A stretch of DNA of 64,000 nt from G963662905 sp965230045 (GCA_965230045.1 OZ245940.1:3782001-3846000), one strand, 5' to 3'. Positions 1 through 9,674 are shown, numbered from the stretch's first letter. Made by a program: numbers and translations. Notes: generated from the sequence alone by a model not told the origin.

Positions 1-182
1 CTTTGCAATGCGATTTTAATGAGCTGATCCGACAAACGCTGGATGAAATCAACGAATTTGGCCAATTCCTTTATGAAGGCTATTTTGCCACCAATGTAAA
101 AATCCCCGACCATAAAGAAATCAGCAGCATCATCAAAGAAATCAGAAACCGAAAAGACGAAAACGAAGAAACAGAAGCATAG
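1..182 (+). CDS. C-terminal end of an unidentified protein (5' part outside window)
   Basis: An open frame enters from the left edge (codons in phase from base 3) and ends in TAG at 180-182. About 59 residues are visible. They are hydrophilic and charged and finish in a Glu/Lys-rich tail, with no recognisable domain. Only 3 nt separate its stop from the ATG of the SNF2 helicase, so the two are probably translationally coupled and share an operon. Function unknown. Confidence 0.6.
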   Translation, partial: LQCDFNELIRQTLDEINEFGQFLYEGYFATNVKIPDHKEISSIIKEIRNRKDENEETEA

Positions 183-185
183 CTT

Positions 186-3125
186 ATGGGCATTGTGTTT
201 GCATTTACGGAACACCCGTTTCTGGGCTGGATGATAGCGCCCTACCTGTTCCGCTTGGAAAATAATTTCATTAAACTGGAACAACGTATCCACAAACTTG
301 AAGAAGCAAAACAAAGCAGTTTACTATCTGATGATGTGCGCCAGGCTGTGGAAATCTGCCTTGAAACCACAGAACAGGCTATTTTAGAGCGCATTAACCT
401 AAAAAAGAACATTCCTTCAAAAACCTATTTTGAAAAACATTTCAATGATGCAGCTTATAAAAGAGCAAGGCAAATTATAGAAAATAATATGCTGCGCGTC
501 GTAGAAATCGCCGGACAAGGCCCCGCATTTTTTCTGTTTTACGACCGCGCCAAGAGCTTCCTGATCGATCAGGTGATCAAAATTATGCCTGAAAAAGCCG
601 AAACTGTTTATAATTTTGAAAAAAACGAAGAAGGCACGCGCTATCATCTGAGTATCGCTTCCGATGGCGCAGAATTGACTTTACTCGATAAAGCCAACAC
701 CATCGTGGCTGAATCGCCATGCCTGCTAATATCGGACAATAAACTATACCGTTTCAGCGCAGATGTAAACGGCAAAAACCTGCGTCCTTTTTTCGATAAA
801 GAATTCATTCAGGTACCTCTGCGCAGCGAAAAAATGTACTTTGAAAAATTCATCCTCAAAAGCATCAAAGAGCATCCGGTGCGCATCAAAGGCTTTGAAG
901 TTCATGACAAAAAAACTGCTCCTCAGCCACACCTCAGACTGCAAAACGGTTTTAACGGGCCAATACTATCCTTGGAATTCAGCTACGGAAAGTACAAAAT
1001 ACTGCACACATCGCCACAAAAAGAATTTGTCCGGCTCCATATTGATGAAGAGCATTACTCTTTTTCCAGAATCAGCAGAAAAAAAGAGACGGAAGAAAAA
1101 CTGATTCAAATACTCACCAAACACGGCCTCCGTTTTTCGAAACACAGCAATTCCTTTGAGGTTATCCACAGCAATTCTGAAGTTGCACTGATACAATGGG
1201 TCAATCAAAACAGAACACTTTTAGAAAAACATAAAATACTGTTTACACAGGAGTTAAATAAAAAATATTATATTGGAGAAGCAAAAGCAGAGCAGCGCAT
1301 CAACAAGAAAAACGACTGGTTTGATGTGTATATCCAGATTGTTCTGCAGGATGGCACGACCATCAATTTTACGAGTTTGCGCAATTATATTTTGGAAGGC
1401 CGGCGCGAATACAAACTAAAAAATGGCAGTATTTTTTTGATTCCACAGGAGTGGATGGAAAGGTTTCATGAAGTATTATTGCACGGCAAGCTCAAAAAAG
1501 ACCATTTTGAAATGCCGCTGCAACTCTTCAGCATCATTGATGCACTGGAACAAGGGCCTCAGGAAATCAAAAGCACCGCCTTTGCCCCACCCGAAGAATT
1601 TCTGAAATTAGAAGCACCGGCACAACTCAAAGCAAAGCTCCGCTCCTACCAGCTTGATGGTTTCCGCTGGATGGAATGGCTGCGCTCACGTCATTTTGGC
1701 GGCATCCTCGCCGACGATATGGGTCTGGGAAAAACCATTCAGGCGCTTAGTAGCATACTCCAATTAAAGGCAGAGAAGGAACAAAATACAGACAATAATA
1801 CTTCCAAAACATCCGCAAAACCTGGCAATAGCCCACAACTCGACTTGTTTGCTTCATCCGAAGATAAAGAAAGTACCGCAGTACACGAAAACCAGCAATG
1901 CAACACAAGCTTAATTATTGCTCCGGCATCGCTGATACACAACTGGAAAAACGAAATCAGGCGCTTTGCCCCCACGCTGTCATATTATATCTATACAGGT
2001 TCTGCACGTGTGCGCGAATCGGATTTTCTCAAAGAATTTGATGTTGTACTAAGTACGTATGGAACCATCCGCAATGATGCAGAAATTCTGGAAAAATTTC
2101 CTTTTCAGTATCTGATACTGGATGAAAGCCAGAACATCAAAAACCCTTCGTCAAAGACTTATAAATCCATTATGCGCCTTACGGCCAATTACCGCCTGAC
2201 GCTTACGGGAACGCCCATAGAAAACAGTATCAGCGATTTGTGGGCACAGTTGAACTTTCTCAATCCCGGCATTTTAGGCAACCAGGCTTTTTTCCGCGAG
2301 CAATATATTATTCCGATTGAAAAGCACGGCGACGAGGCGCTGGAAGATAACCTCCAGTCGCTGATCCGTCCTTTTGTACTGCGCCGCACCAAACAACAGG
2401 CCGCTCCTGAGCTTCCGCCATTGACCAAAGAAACCATTATATGCGAAATGGGCAATGAGCAGAAAAAAATGTACGAACGCGAAAAAAGCCGTGTACGCAA
2501 CCTGCTGCTTGAAGAAATGGATCAAAAAACATCAAACCAAAACAATATCAGTGTTTTACAAGGCATCAGCCTGTTACGCCAGATTTCCAACCACCCCATT
2601 ATGGTTGATGATGATTTTGAACACGGAAGCGGCAAGATGAAAATCGCGCTCAGCATGCTCGAAAACATCATAAACGAAGGACATAAAGTACTGGTTTTTA
2701 GCTCATATGTAAAGCATCTTGAGCTCTACGCCCGTGAACTAAAAAAAAGAGGGAAAGATTATGCCATGCTTACGGGCGCATCGCGGCAGCGTGAAAAAAT
2801 CATACAACGCTTTCAAAATGAGCAAAATTGTTCCGTATTCCTGATCAGCCTCAAAGCCGGAGGAGTTGGTTTGAACCTTCAGCAAGCTGATTATGTTTTT
2901 ATTCTGGATCCGTGGTGGAACCCTGCAAGTGAAGAACAAGCGCTAAGCAGAACCTACCGCATGGGACAGCAAAGAAATGTGTTTGTGTACCGTTTCCTCA
3001 CCCGTGGCAGCATCGAAGAAAAAATTGCCCGCCTGCAGGAACGGAAAATCAAATTTGCCAGCCTCATCAAAACACGTGAGGGGATTCAGGAGCTGCTTGC
3101 GGAGCCGGTTACGGACACAAATTAG
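186..3125 (+). CDS. SNF2/RapA-family DEAD/DEAH-box helicase
   Basis: 979 aa. The SNF2 ATPase core is in the C-terminal half: motif I ADDMGLGKT at about residues 509-517, motif II DESQ at about 646-649, motif III LTGTPIENS, and the helicase C motifs SLKAGGVGLNL, DPWWNP and RxxRMGQ. The first 480 residues are a poorly conserved N-terminal region, as in the bacterial SNF2 group found next to SWIM-domain proteins; no SWIM Cys/His motif is visible here. A Gln/Ser/Asn-rich insertion of about 55 residues follows motif I. The expected role is ATP-driven remodelling of protein-nucleic acid complexes (RNA polymerase or DNA); the exact substrate cannot be told from sequence. Confidence 0.9.
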   Translation: MGIVFAFTEHPFLGWMIAPYLFRLENNFIKLEQRIHKLEEAKQSSLLSDDVRQAVEICLETTEQAILERINLKKNIPSKTYFEKHFNDAAYKRARQIIENNMLRVVEIAGQGPAFFLFYDRAKSFLIDQVIKIMPEKAETVYNFEKNEEGTRYHLSIASDGAELTLLDKANTIVAESPCLLISDNKLYRFSADVNGKNLRPFFDKEFIQVPLRSEKMYFEKFILKSIKEHPVRIKGFEVHDKKTAPQPHLRLQNGFNGPILSLEFSYGKYKILHTSPQKEFVRLHIDEEHYSFSRISRKKETEEKLIQILTKHGLRFSKHSNSFEVIHSNSEVALIQWVNQNRTLLEKHKILFTQELNKKYYIGEAKAEQRINKKNDWFDVYIQIVLQDGTTINFTSLRNYILEGRREYKLKNGSIFLIPQEWMERFHEVLLHGKLKKDHFEMPLQLFSIIDALEQGPQEIKSTAFAPPEEFLKLEAPAQLKAKLRSYQLDGFRWMEWLRSRHFGGILADDMGLGKTIQALSSILQLKAEKEQNTDNNTSKTSAKPGNSPQLDLFASSEDKESTAVHENQQCNTSLIIAPASLIHNWKNEIRRFAPTLSYYIYTGSARVRESDFLKEFDVVLSTYGTIRNDAEILEKFPFQYLILDESQNIKNPSSKTYKSIMRLTANYRLTLTGTPIENSISDLWAQLNFLNPGILGNQAFFREQYIIPIEKHGDEALEDNLQSLIRPFVLRRTKQQAAPELPPLTKETIICEMGNEQKKMYEREKSRVRNLLLEEMDQKTSNQNNISVLQGISLLRQISNHPIMVDDDFEHGSGKMKIALSMLENIINEGHKVLVFSSYVKHLELYARELKKRGKDYAMLTGASRQREKIIQRFQNEQNCSVFLISLKAGGVGLNLQQADYVFILDPWWNPASEEQALSRTYRMGQQRNVFVYRFLTRGSIEEKIARLQERKIKFASLIKTREGIQELLAEPVTDTN

Positions 3126-3230
3126 TTTCGGCCCTTAATGTCCGATCTCAGCAATTTTAATGAAACCGGAACCTTGAGTTGGCGGACAAACACAGATACG
3201 GGACAGGAAACATAAAAAAAACGACCAACA

Positions 3231-5201
3231 ATGAAAACAATAAGGCTCGCAGGGATCTTGATCCTGTTTCTCCCTTTCATGCTCCAGGCTCAGTATGTTG
3301 ATGATGGTGCTATGATGTGCGCACACAGCAAAAGTAAAGGACACACGCATGCACATCTGCAAAAAAACACGCAAATTGGTGCAAACCACAGCTTTGACGT
3401 GCTGCATTACCGGCTTGATGCCGATTTTTTTCACTGCTTTGAAACGCCCTACCCCAACAGTTTTGATGCTGTGCTGCTGCTGTGTTTCAAAACCGACACA
3501 ACACTCAACAGCATCCGCCTTGATGCTGTACAGGAATCGCTGGAAATAATCGCTCTTGAAGGGCCGGTAAATTCGTTCCGGCATGAAGATAATGATTTGT
3601 TTATTGATTTGGATCAGGAATATCCCGCCGGCGATACGCTTGAAATCCTCATCACATATCGCCACAAAGAGGTGGATGACAAAGCCTTTTATGCCACCGA
3701 CGGCTTTGTTTTCACTGATTGCGAACCCCAGCGCGCCCGGCGTTGGTTTCCCTGCTGGGACGAGCCCAACGACAAAGCCACATGGGAGCTGATTGCCGCT
3801 GTTCCCGATGATGTTTTGCTCGGCAGCAATGGTAGTTTGGTGGATTCAACCCATTTTGGCGATACCTTGGTTTATCATTGGAACAGCATACACCCACTGC
3901 CCACCTATCTTGCCGTTGTAAGCGCCCGCAAAAACTGGAATCTCGATATTTTGGAATGGGAAAAACCCGATGGCAGCGGCAGCATCCCCATACGCTATTA
4001 CTATAATGATGGCGAAGATCCGTCGTATATTCAGGGCATTTACAATGATATGAGCGATTATTTTTCAGAAATCTTCGGGATGTACCCTTTTGAAAAAAAC
4101 GGCTTTGCCACGCTCAACAACAAATTCCCCTGGGGCGGCATGGAAAACCAAACGCTCACAAGTTTATGTCCGAATTGCTGGTATGAAAGCCTGATTGCAC
4201 ATGAATTTGCCCATCAATGGTTTGGCGATTTGATTACCTGTGCAAGCTGGGCAGATTTATGGCTCAACGAAGGATTTGCCACTTACAGCGAAGCACTTTG
4301 GAAAGAACATACATCCGGCTACGAAGCTTACGAAGAGCTGATGATCAGCCGAAAAAACAATTATATGGCCGGAAATCCGGAACGTCCCATTGCCATGAAA
4401 CACTGGAACACTACGCCTCCACCTCAAACCATACTTTTCAATTACTCGCTGACTTACGCCAAAAGTGCCTGCGTGTTGTACATGCTGCGCAAAGAGCTGG
4501 GCGATGCTGTGTTTTTTGATTTTATCAAAAGCTATGGTACCGATGAGGATTTTATGTTCAAAGCCATAACAACAGAGGAGTTTATCCTGAAAACCAATGA
4601 GTTTACCGGGCAGGATTACCGGTGGTTTTTTGAACAATGGATTTACCAGCCAAACCATCCGATTTATCAAAATATTTTCTACATCACACAGGAAACAGAA
4701 AATCAATGGAAAGTAAATTTCACAACGCATCAGGCACAGGAAACGGCCTTTTTTGCTTATCCCATCGACATCCGATTCCTTGGCCCGGAACTGGACAGCA
4801 CCATCCGTATTGAAAACACTGAAGATATGCAGTTCTGGGATTTCTTCTTTCCGACGGAAGTCACTGAAATACAATTTGATCCTGAAGACAAAATATTTTT
4901 GAAGGAAGTGCAGCAAATTGTAGGTATGGAAGAAACAGAAATGAGCAAAAACATCCGGCTCGTGCCAAATCCTGCAGATAAAACAGTGCGTTTGCACATT
5001 ACCGGAGCCATAAAACAGGAGCTGATTATTAAAATATTTGATGCTGCCGGAAACGAGCTTTATGCGGAAAGGAAGCAGTTGGACAGGATAATGAACCCGC
5101 AAATTGACATACCCACCAACAATTTACCGGAAGGATTTTATCTGCTTTCTATTGAAAATCCTACCTTTGCGCTTACGAAAAAATTACTCATTGTTCATTA
5201 A
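3231..5201 (+). CDS. Secreted M1-family metallo-aminopeptidase with T9SS sorting domain
   Basis: 656 aa. A signal peptide (about residues 1-20, ending LQAQ) is followed by an M1 peptidase domain: the exopeptidase motif GGMEN at 302-306 and the zinc site HEFAH at 324-328 with the downstream Glu in NEGF. The last 75 residues are a type A T9SS sorting domain (VPNPA at the start, then a GxY/FLL-type strand, ending KKLLIVH). The product should therefore be exported through the outer membrane and release N-terminal amino acids from peptides at the cell surface or outside. It ends 12 nt before the PepC-like peptidase, forming a two-peptidase operon. A half copy of a family B repeat (ending ...GTCCGATCTCAGC) lies in the upstream gap at about 3128-3152. 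Confidence 0.92.
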   Translation: MKTIRLAGILILFLPFMLQAQYVDDGAMMCAHSKSKGHTHAHLQKNTQIGANHSFDVLHYRLDADFFHCFETPYPNSFDAVLLLCFKTDTTLNSIRLDAVQESLEIIALEGPVNSFRHEDNDLFIDLDQEYPAGDTLEILITYRHKEVDDKAFYATDGFVFTDCEPQRARRWFPCWDEPNDKATWELIAAVPDDVLLGSNGSLVDSTHFGDTLVYHWNSIHPLPTYLAVVSARKNWNLDILEWEKPDGSGSIPIRYYYNDGEDPSYIQGIYNDMSDYFSEIFGMYPFEKNGFATLNNKFPWGGMENQTLTSLCPNCWYESLIAHEFAHQWFGDLITCASWADLWLNEGFATYSEALWKEHTSGYEAYEELMISRKNNYMAGNPERPIAMKHWNTTPPPQTILFNYSLTYAKSACVLYMLRKELGDAVFFDFIKSYGTDEDFMFKAITTEEFILKTNEFTGQDYRWFFEQWIYQPNHPIYQNIFYITQETENQWKVNFTTHQAQETAFFAYPIDIRFLGPELDSTIRIENTEDMQFWDFFFPTEVTEIQFDPEDKIFLKEVQQIVGMEETEMSKNIRLVPNPADKTVRLHITGAIKQELIIKIFDAAGNELYAERKQLDRIMNPQIDIPTNNLPEGFYLLSIENPTFALTKKLLIVH

Positions 5202-5213
5202 ACAACTAATCCT

Positions 5214-6608
5214 ATGACCCAATTCAAAAAAATAACGCTTTGCGTACTGGCCATTTTCCTGAGTGCAGGGCTTTTTGCTCAAAAAGGAACCATTGACGAT
5301 GAAATGCTTCAGGGCTTCCGCAATGATTTTAAAAACAATGGAAAAACCAAGGCTTTGCAGAATGCTGTTACCGGCAACGACATCCAGAAACTGGCGGTAA
5401 ATTACGACAATCCGGAACGGCCGGACACCTATTTCAGCAACCGTGTAAAAACCAAAGGAATTACCGATCAGAAATCTTCAGGACGCTGCTGGTTATTTGC
5501 CAGTTTGAATGTAATGCGCCCCAAAGTGATTGAAAAGTACAATCTCAAAGATTTCGAATTCTCCCAGAATTACAACTTCTTTTTCGATCAACTGGAAAAA
5601 TGCAACCTCTTCCTTCAGGAAATTATTGTGCACATTGACAAGCCTCAGGAAGACCGCACGGTAGAATGGTTATTCAAGCATCCTATTCAGGATGGCGGAG
5701 TTTGGAACGGATTTGTGAATGTGGTTGAAAAATACGGATTGGTCCCTGCCGATGTGATGCCGGAAACCTATCAAAGTGAAAACACGCGCATGATGCAAAA
5801 ACTGCTGCGCCGCAAATTACGCGAATGGGGCTTGGAACTACGTGCAATGCGTGCCGAAGGAGCCAAAGAAAAACAACTGGCAAAGCGCAAAACCGAAATG
5901 CTCAGCGAAGTTTATCGCATGCTGTCCATTAGCCTGGGCGAACCACCGCAAAAATTCGTTTGGCGTTATGAAGATGCCGAAGGAAAAATCAGCGAAAGCA
6001 AAGAATACACACCCAAAGAGTTTTATACAGAAGCTGTTGGCGTAAACCTGCACGATTACGTTTTGATGATGAACGACCCCAGCCGTCCTTTAAACAAAAC
6101 CTATGAAATTGAGTACGACCGCAACGTGCACGAAGGCATGAACTGGATTTATGTAAACCTGCCCAACGACATCATCAAGGAAGCAGCCAAAATGTCGATA
6201 CTCGACAATGAAGCCATGTATTTCAGCTGTGATGTTGGCAAACAGCTCGACCGAAAAAAAGGTGTGCTTGACGTAAATTACTATGACTATGGAGATATTT
6301 TTGATACTGAATTTGGCATGGACAAAAAAGCACGTGTAGAAACTTTTGAAAGCGGATCATCGCACGGCATGACACTCGTAGCCGTTGATATTGCCGAAGA
6401 CGGGAAAATCAAGAAATGGTTGTTGGAAAACAGCTGGGGCATGAGCGGATTTAAAGGCCACCTCATTATGACCGACCGCTGGTTTGACGAATATATGTTC
6501 CGTGTTGTGGTACATAAAAAATATGTGCCCGGAGCAGTTCTGGAAATAATGAAAGAAGAACCCACAATGCTCCCGCCATGGGATCCAATGTTTGCGCCGG
6601 TCAACTAA
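5214..6608 (+). CDS. pepC: Exported aminopeptidase C / bleomycin hydrolase (peptidase family C1B)
   Basis: 464 aa. The papain-like catalytic triad is intact: Cys92 in SSGRCWLFA, His384 in SSHGMTLV and Asn406 in ENSWG, in the order and spacing of C1B bleomycin hydrolases. Unlike the cytoplasmic bacterial enzymes, it begins with a clear signal peptide (MTQFKK..., hydrophobic core, ending LFAQ), so it is predicted to act in the periplasm or after export. No T9SS domain is seen at the C-terminus. It follows the M1 peptidase by 12 nt, which suggests joint function in peptide degradation. A terminator lies just downstream. Confidence 0.92.
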   Translation: MTQFKKITLCVLAIFLSAGLFAQKGTIDDEMLQGFRNDFKNNGKTKALQNAVTGNDIQKLAVNYDNPERPDTYFSNRVKTKGITDQKSSGRCWLFASLNVMRPKVIEKYNLKDFEFSQNYNFFFDQLEKCNLFLQEIIVHIDKPQEDRTVEWLFKHPIQDGGVWNGFVNVVEKYGLVPADVMPETYQSENTRMMQKLLRRKLREWGLELRAMRAEGAKEKQLAKRKTEMLSEVYRMLSISLGEPPQKFVWRYEDAEGKISESKEYTPKEFYTEAVGVNLHDYVLMMNDPSRPLNKTYEIEYDRNVHEGMNWIYVNLPNDIIKEAAKMSILDNEAMYFSCDVGKQLDRKKGVLDVNYYDYGDIFDTEFGMDKKARVETFESGSSHGMTLVAVDIAEDGKIKKWLLENSWGMSGFKGHLIMTDRWFDEYMFRVVVHKKYVPGAVLEIMKEEPTMLPPWDPMFAPVN

Positions 6609-6633
6609 ATTTTGAAATTCCAAATAATAATCC

Positions 6634-6666
6634 AGCCTGCATTTTATGAAATGCGGGCTGTTTTTT
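6634..6666 (+). terminator. Rho-independent terminator after pepC
   Basis: An imperfect stem AGCCTGCATTT / AAATGCGGGCT with a short loop is followed by TTTTTTAG. It closes the M1 peptidase-pepC unit. Confidence 0.75.
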
Positions 6667-6724
6667 AGTTTTCAAATCATAAAACGGTTTCAATTCCGTT
6701 AAAAATTCTGAAAATAGGTACCGG

Positions 6725-7771
6725 ATGGAACAACAAAAGAAAGCACAAAAACTCATTTTTCTAAAATCAGCACTGACGATTATTTGTTTTTTAGCCCTAA
6801 ACACTTTATTTGCAAATAATTACCCCGGAAATTCTCCTGACGGAAATATTCCCACAGGCAGTGAAGCAGCCAAACTGCCCGACAGCCTGCGCAAATGGAA
6901 TGTTCATGGAATCGGGCAATTAAATTTTAACCAAACAGCTTTATCGCATTGGGCCGAAGGTGGGGAAAGCTCGCTGGCCGGTTCGTCATTCCTCGATTTT
7001 TATGCCGGTGTGCAGCGCAAAAAACTACGCTTTGAACATTATTTAAAACTCGCTTACGGACTGCAATATTCCGAATATGACAAATTCCGGAAAACCGACG
7101 ATAAAATTGACCTGGGGACAAGTTTCGGTATCAATGCCATAAAAAACTGGTACTACACCACCAATGCTACTTTGAAAACACAATTCAGCAATGGCTATAA
7201 ATATCCAGATGATTCAACCGTTGTTTCCACATTTTTTGCCCCGGCCTATCTGACCATATCTGCCGGTATGCAGTACAACCTCAAAGAAAAGTTCAGTGTT
7301 TTCATCTCACCCGCTTCCGGGAAATTTACTTTTGTACTGGATCAGGAGATGGCTAACAAAGGTGCTTTTGGCGTAGAACCTGCTGTATATCAAGACACCA
7401 CAAACATCATCCTGAAACCGGGAAAAAACCTGAAACCGGAATTCGGCATCAATGTCAAGGTGCAACTTAAAACGGAAATATGGAAAAATGTAAACCTCAA
7501 CACCAAACTGGAGCTCTACAATAATTACCTCGATCTGGACAAAAGCAACCGTTGGAATGTGGATGTAAATTGGGAAATGCTGCTCAATCTTACGATAAAC
7601 GAATACCTGAGCACAAACATCCGCATGCACATGATTTACGACCATAATGTGATGATCAAAGAATATGAAATGATCGATGGAAAAAAGACAGCAGTAGGCG
7701 AAGCGCCCCACCTTCAGTTTAAAGAAAGCTTTGGTATTGGCCTGGCCTGGAAATTCGGGAAAGGAGATTAA
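6725..7771 (+). CDS. DUF3078 family outer-membrane protein
   Basis: 348 aa. An N-terminal hydrophobic segment (about residues 13-31) is followed by the conserved opening of DUF3078 proteins (SLRKWNVHGIGQLNFNQTALSHWAEGG, compared by memory) and then alternating aromatic/polar strands typical of an outer-membrane beta-barrel, ending in ...GIGLAWKFGKGD. The family is common in Bacteroidota and has no known function. The gene stands alone between a terminator and a gene-free stretch. Confidence 0.8.
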   Translation: MEQQKKAQKLIFLKSALTIICFLALNTLFANNYPGNSPDGNIPTGSEAAKLPDSLRKWNVHGIGQLNFNQTALSHWAEGGESSLAGSSFLDFYAGVQRKKLRFEHYLKLAYGLQYSEYDKFRKTDDKIDLGTSFGINAIKNWYYTTNATLKTQFSNGYKYPDDSTVVSTFFAPAYLTISAGMQYNLKEKFSVFISPASGKFTFVLDQEMANKGAFGVEPAVYQDTTNIILKPGKNLKPEFGINVKVQLKTEIWKNVNLNTKLELYNNYLDLDKSNRWNVDVNWEMLLNLTINEYLSTNIRMHMIYDHNVMIKEYEMIDGKKTAVGEAPHLQFKESFGIGLAWKFGKGD

Positions 7772-8098
7772 AGGATTTGCTTAATAGCAAACGATTTTTT
7801 TCGGATGTTTTATTGTAATTTCTCGAAACATTTTATATCGGTTTAGCCTGAGGGATCGAGGTCTGTAAACTAAAGGCAGCAAAAGGCCTTTGCGCGGCGT
7901 GCAGACAAAAAGCTTAATTGTTGGGTCAGTATGACCAGAATTTGCATTTAATGAATGAATAAAGCAGGCTTGATTCAATTCAGCATCTTTTCTAATTTGT
8001 TTTAGCATAAATACATCCTGCAAGCCAATAAGCAATCGTCATATTTATCTCATAATGGAGCCCCCTTTTTCCGCATTTGTCTTTAAGCACTAATACCG
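7772..8098. other. Intergenic region without a recognisable gene
   Basis: 327 bp between convergent genes. The short open frames here have no coding character. It contains one copy of the short motif ATGAATAAAGCAGG (near 7954), which recurs at the end of the foldback element at 27178-27191, but no matching left arm was found. Confidence 0.5.
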
Positions 8099-9088
8099 CT
8101 ATGGGCTTTGATTTGGTTTTACTAACCGTTCTTTTTCTATTTGTTTGATTTTATCAATATTATATTTTTCGATAATAGTCAGTTCGCTACTAATGTCTTC
8201 TGATGATTTATTTGTTGGTTTGTACCACCCCTTTGATCCAAAGTATTTTTTTAAATCGGTAGATTTAAAGTCATAACCATTGTATGCAAAGATTTCATTT
8301 CGAATAATTCTCAATTCGTTATTGTTAAATCTGTCGAAATATTCGTCTGGTAATTCGATTAAGGAAAGAACTCCAAAGGCTCTGTTTTTTAACGATTGTT
8401 CAAACTTTTTGCTAACTAAAAAGGTTTGGCCAGTGATAGCAACTTTCACAAGTGCAGCAGAATAAACATCTACATACTTTTCAATTAGGGGGTGGGTAAG
8501 GTTTTTTTCCTGAGTCAGCTTTTTGTCAATCGAAAAACTATCAGAGAACAAACGATATTCGGTTGGAAAGAAAGTATAGAAATGATAATCATCATCTTCA
8601 TTCCCATAAGCTTGACTGAAAGCATAATCACCTACCAAATAGCGTTCATTATTAATAATTGGAGTTTCCTTAACTTCAAATTCTTGATTAAAATGTTCTA
8701 TTAGTGCGTTGCCCGTCCATTCGAGGATTGTTGTCTTTACCCTGCAACAGCCATATTGAAATCCTGTTAGAATCAAATAATACTTTCCTTTATGATTGAT
8801 AATACCTACTCGGTCATCAATTAATTCGTCGTTAAATTTATTTAATCCTGGATTCACAACCCATACTTCATCGTTTTCAAATGAAAGAGTATCAGCACCA
8901 TGTACGACAAGGAAATTTGTAAATTCTGTTTTTTCAAATTCTCCATTGAATTTGTCGTAGAATAATAGCTTTTCAATGCTACCATCATCTCCCAGATCAA
9001 ATTCGGTTTCATAAGTCAAAACTTGTGCAAACCCATAATTTACCGTAAAGAAAATAATAATTATTGTTTTTAAGTATATAAATCTCAT
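8099..9088 (-). CDS. Secreted protein with C-terminal YARHG domain
   Basis: About 329 aa from the ATG at 9088. This start was chosen because it opens directly into a signal peptide (MRFIYLKT..., core, ending GFAQ); the longer frame from 9139 adds only an unconvincing 17 residues. The middle is unremarkable mixed beta sequence. Near the C-terminus the stretch LRIIRNEIFAYNGYDF followed by YF...GWYKP matches the YARHG domain, an extracellular domain of unknown function found in secreted and membrane-anchored bacterial proteins. No operon partner. A TATATTTG box at 9266-9273 could drive it with a long leader. Confidence 0.7.
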   Translation of the reverse strand: MRFIYLKTIIIIFFTVNYGFAQVLTYETEFDLGDDGSIEKLLFYDKFNGEFEKTEFTNFLVVHGADTLSFENDEVWVVNPGLNKFNDELIDDRVGIINHKGKYYLILTGFQYGCCRVKTTILEWTGNALIEHFNQEFEVKETPIINNERYLVGDYAFSQAYGNEDDDYHFYTFFPTEYRLFSDSFSIDKKLTQEKNLTHPLIEKYVDVYSAALVKVAITGQTFLVSKKFEQSLKNRAFGVLSLIELPDEYFDRFNNNELRIIRNEIFAYNGYDFKSTDLKKYFGSKGWYKPTNKSSEDISSELTIIEKYNIDKIKQIEKERLVKPNQSP

Positions 9089-9265
9089 ATAAGCTTTTTT
9101 AATAAAATTTGTTGGCAACTTCCATACATTACAACACAACGCAGGCTTTCAAAATCTCTGAGTAAAAAATATGCCGTATTTTTAATGAAGTTGGTGTTGC
9201 GTTGCCAAGCTTCAACAGACTGCTTATTTCTACTTTTACTAATATAGTTGTTCTTTAACAATATG

Positions 9266-9273
9266 CAAATATA
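9266..9273 (-). promoter_or_regulatory. Candidate -7 box for the YARHG gene
   Basis: On the minus strand this reads TATATTTG, a full match to the Bacteroidetes -7 consensus TAnnTTTG. It lies about 175 nt upstream of the YARHG start and just downstream of the decayed toxin gene. No well-spaced TTG was checked beyond it. Confidence 0.35.
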
Positions 9274-9284
9274 CTTTTAATCAC

Positions 9285-9422
9285 CTAACTCCAAACAGCC
9301 AAAACCAACTTGTCCATAGCATTTTCTAATCCAAGTAATCTGACTTGCCTCGCTTCAAGATAAAGATCCTCAATTTTCTTAATAAGCCGATACGAAATAT
9401 TCTGATCAAACAATAGCCTCAT
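9285..9422 (-). pseudogene. Truncated DUF5615 (PIN-like) toxin
   Basis: Starts MRLLFDQNISYRLIKKI and continues through RLLGLENAMD, which matches the first half of DUF5615 PIN-like toxins (normally about 110-120 aa, with conserved D at the start of strand 1 and a later TxDxDF motif). Here the frame ends after 45 codons, and no frame of the following 150 bp restores the second acidic motif, so the nuclease site is incomplete. The start overlaps the end of the DUF433 gene by 17 bp, the standard antitoxin-toxin arrangement. Most likely a decayed toxin. Confidence 0.7.
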
Positions 9423-9639
9423 GATGCAATAAATATCTCTGTTCCTTATTAACAGCAGAGGTGAGGCATGCATTAATCTGCTCGATAGTTAATTCCGGAT
9501 AATCCAATAATATGTCTTTCCGGCTCATACCTAATGAGAGCCATGTCAATACATCATTAACAAAAATTCTTGTTCCAATGATGATTAGTTTGCCAAACCT
9601 CTTTTGTGTACTTATCTCTAAGTATTCATTGAATTTCAT
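9406..9639 (-). CDS. DUF433 antitoxin
   Basis: 77 aa. It contains the DUF433 signature: GKLIIIGTRIFVNDVLTWL, then GMSRKDILLDYPELT and a final helix (IEQINACLTSAV). DUF433 proteins are small helix-turn-helix antitoxins paired with DUF5615 PIN-like toxins. The gene is intact although its partner at 9285-9422 is truncated. A strong promoter (9645-9674) is so close that the transcript would begin at or within a few nt of the ATG. Confidence 0.8.
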   Translation of the reverse strand: MKFNEYLEISTQKRFGKLIIIGTRIFVNDVLTWLSLGMSRKDILLDYPELTIEQINACLTSAVNKEQRYLLHHEAIV

Positions 9640-9644
9640 GATTA

Positions 9645-9674
9645 CAAATATACTCTTTTTGCTTTTATTGTCAA
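9645..9674 (-). promoter_or_regulatory. Promoter of the DUF433/DUF5615 module
   Basis: On the minus strand: TTG (9674-9672), exactly 19 nt, then TATATTTG (9652-9645). This is an ideal Bacteroidetes sigma-ABfr-type promoter. The predicted start site falls at about 9639-9641, at the start codon, implying a leaderless mRNA. Confidence 0.65.

Noticed and set aside
4257..5102. 281-codon open frame on the minus strand
   Set aside because: Antisense to the M1 peptidase and its sorting domain; no domain features.
7781..8035. 84-codon minus-strand open frame
   Set aside because: No domain, no promoter, mixed composition; treated as non-coding.
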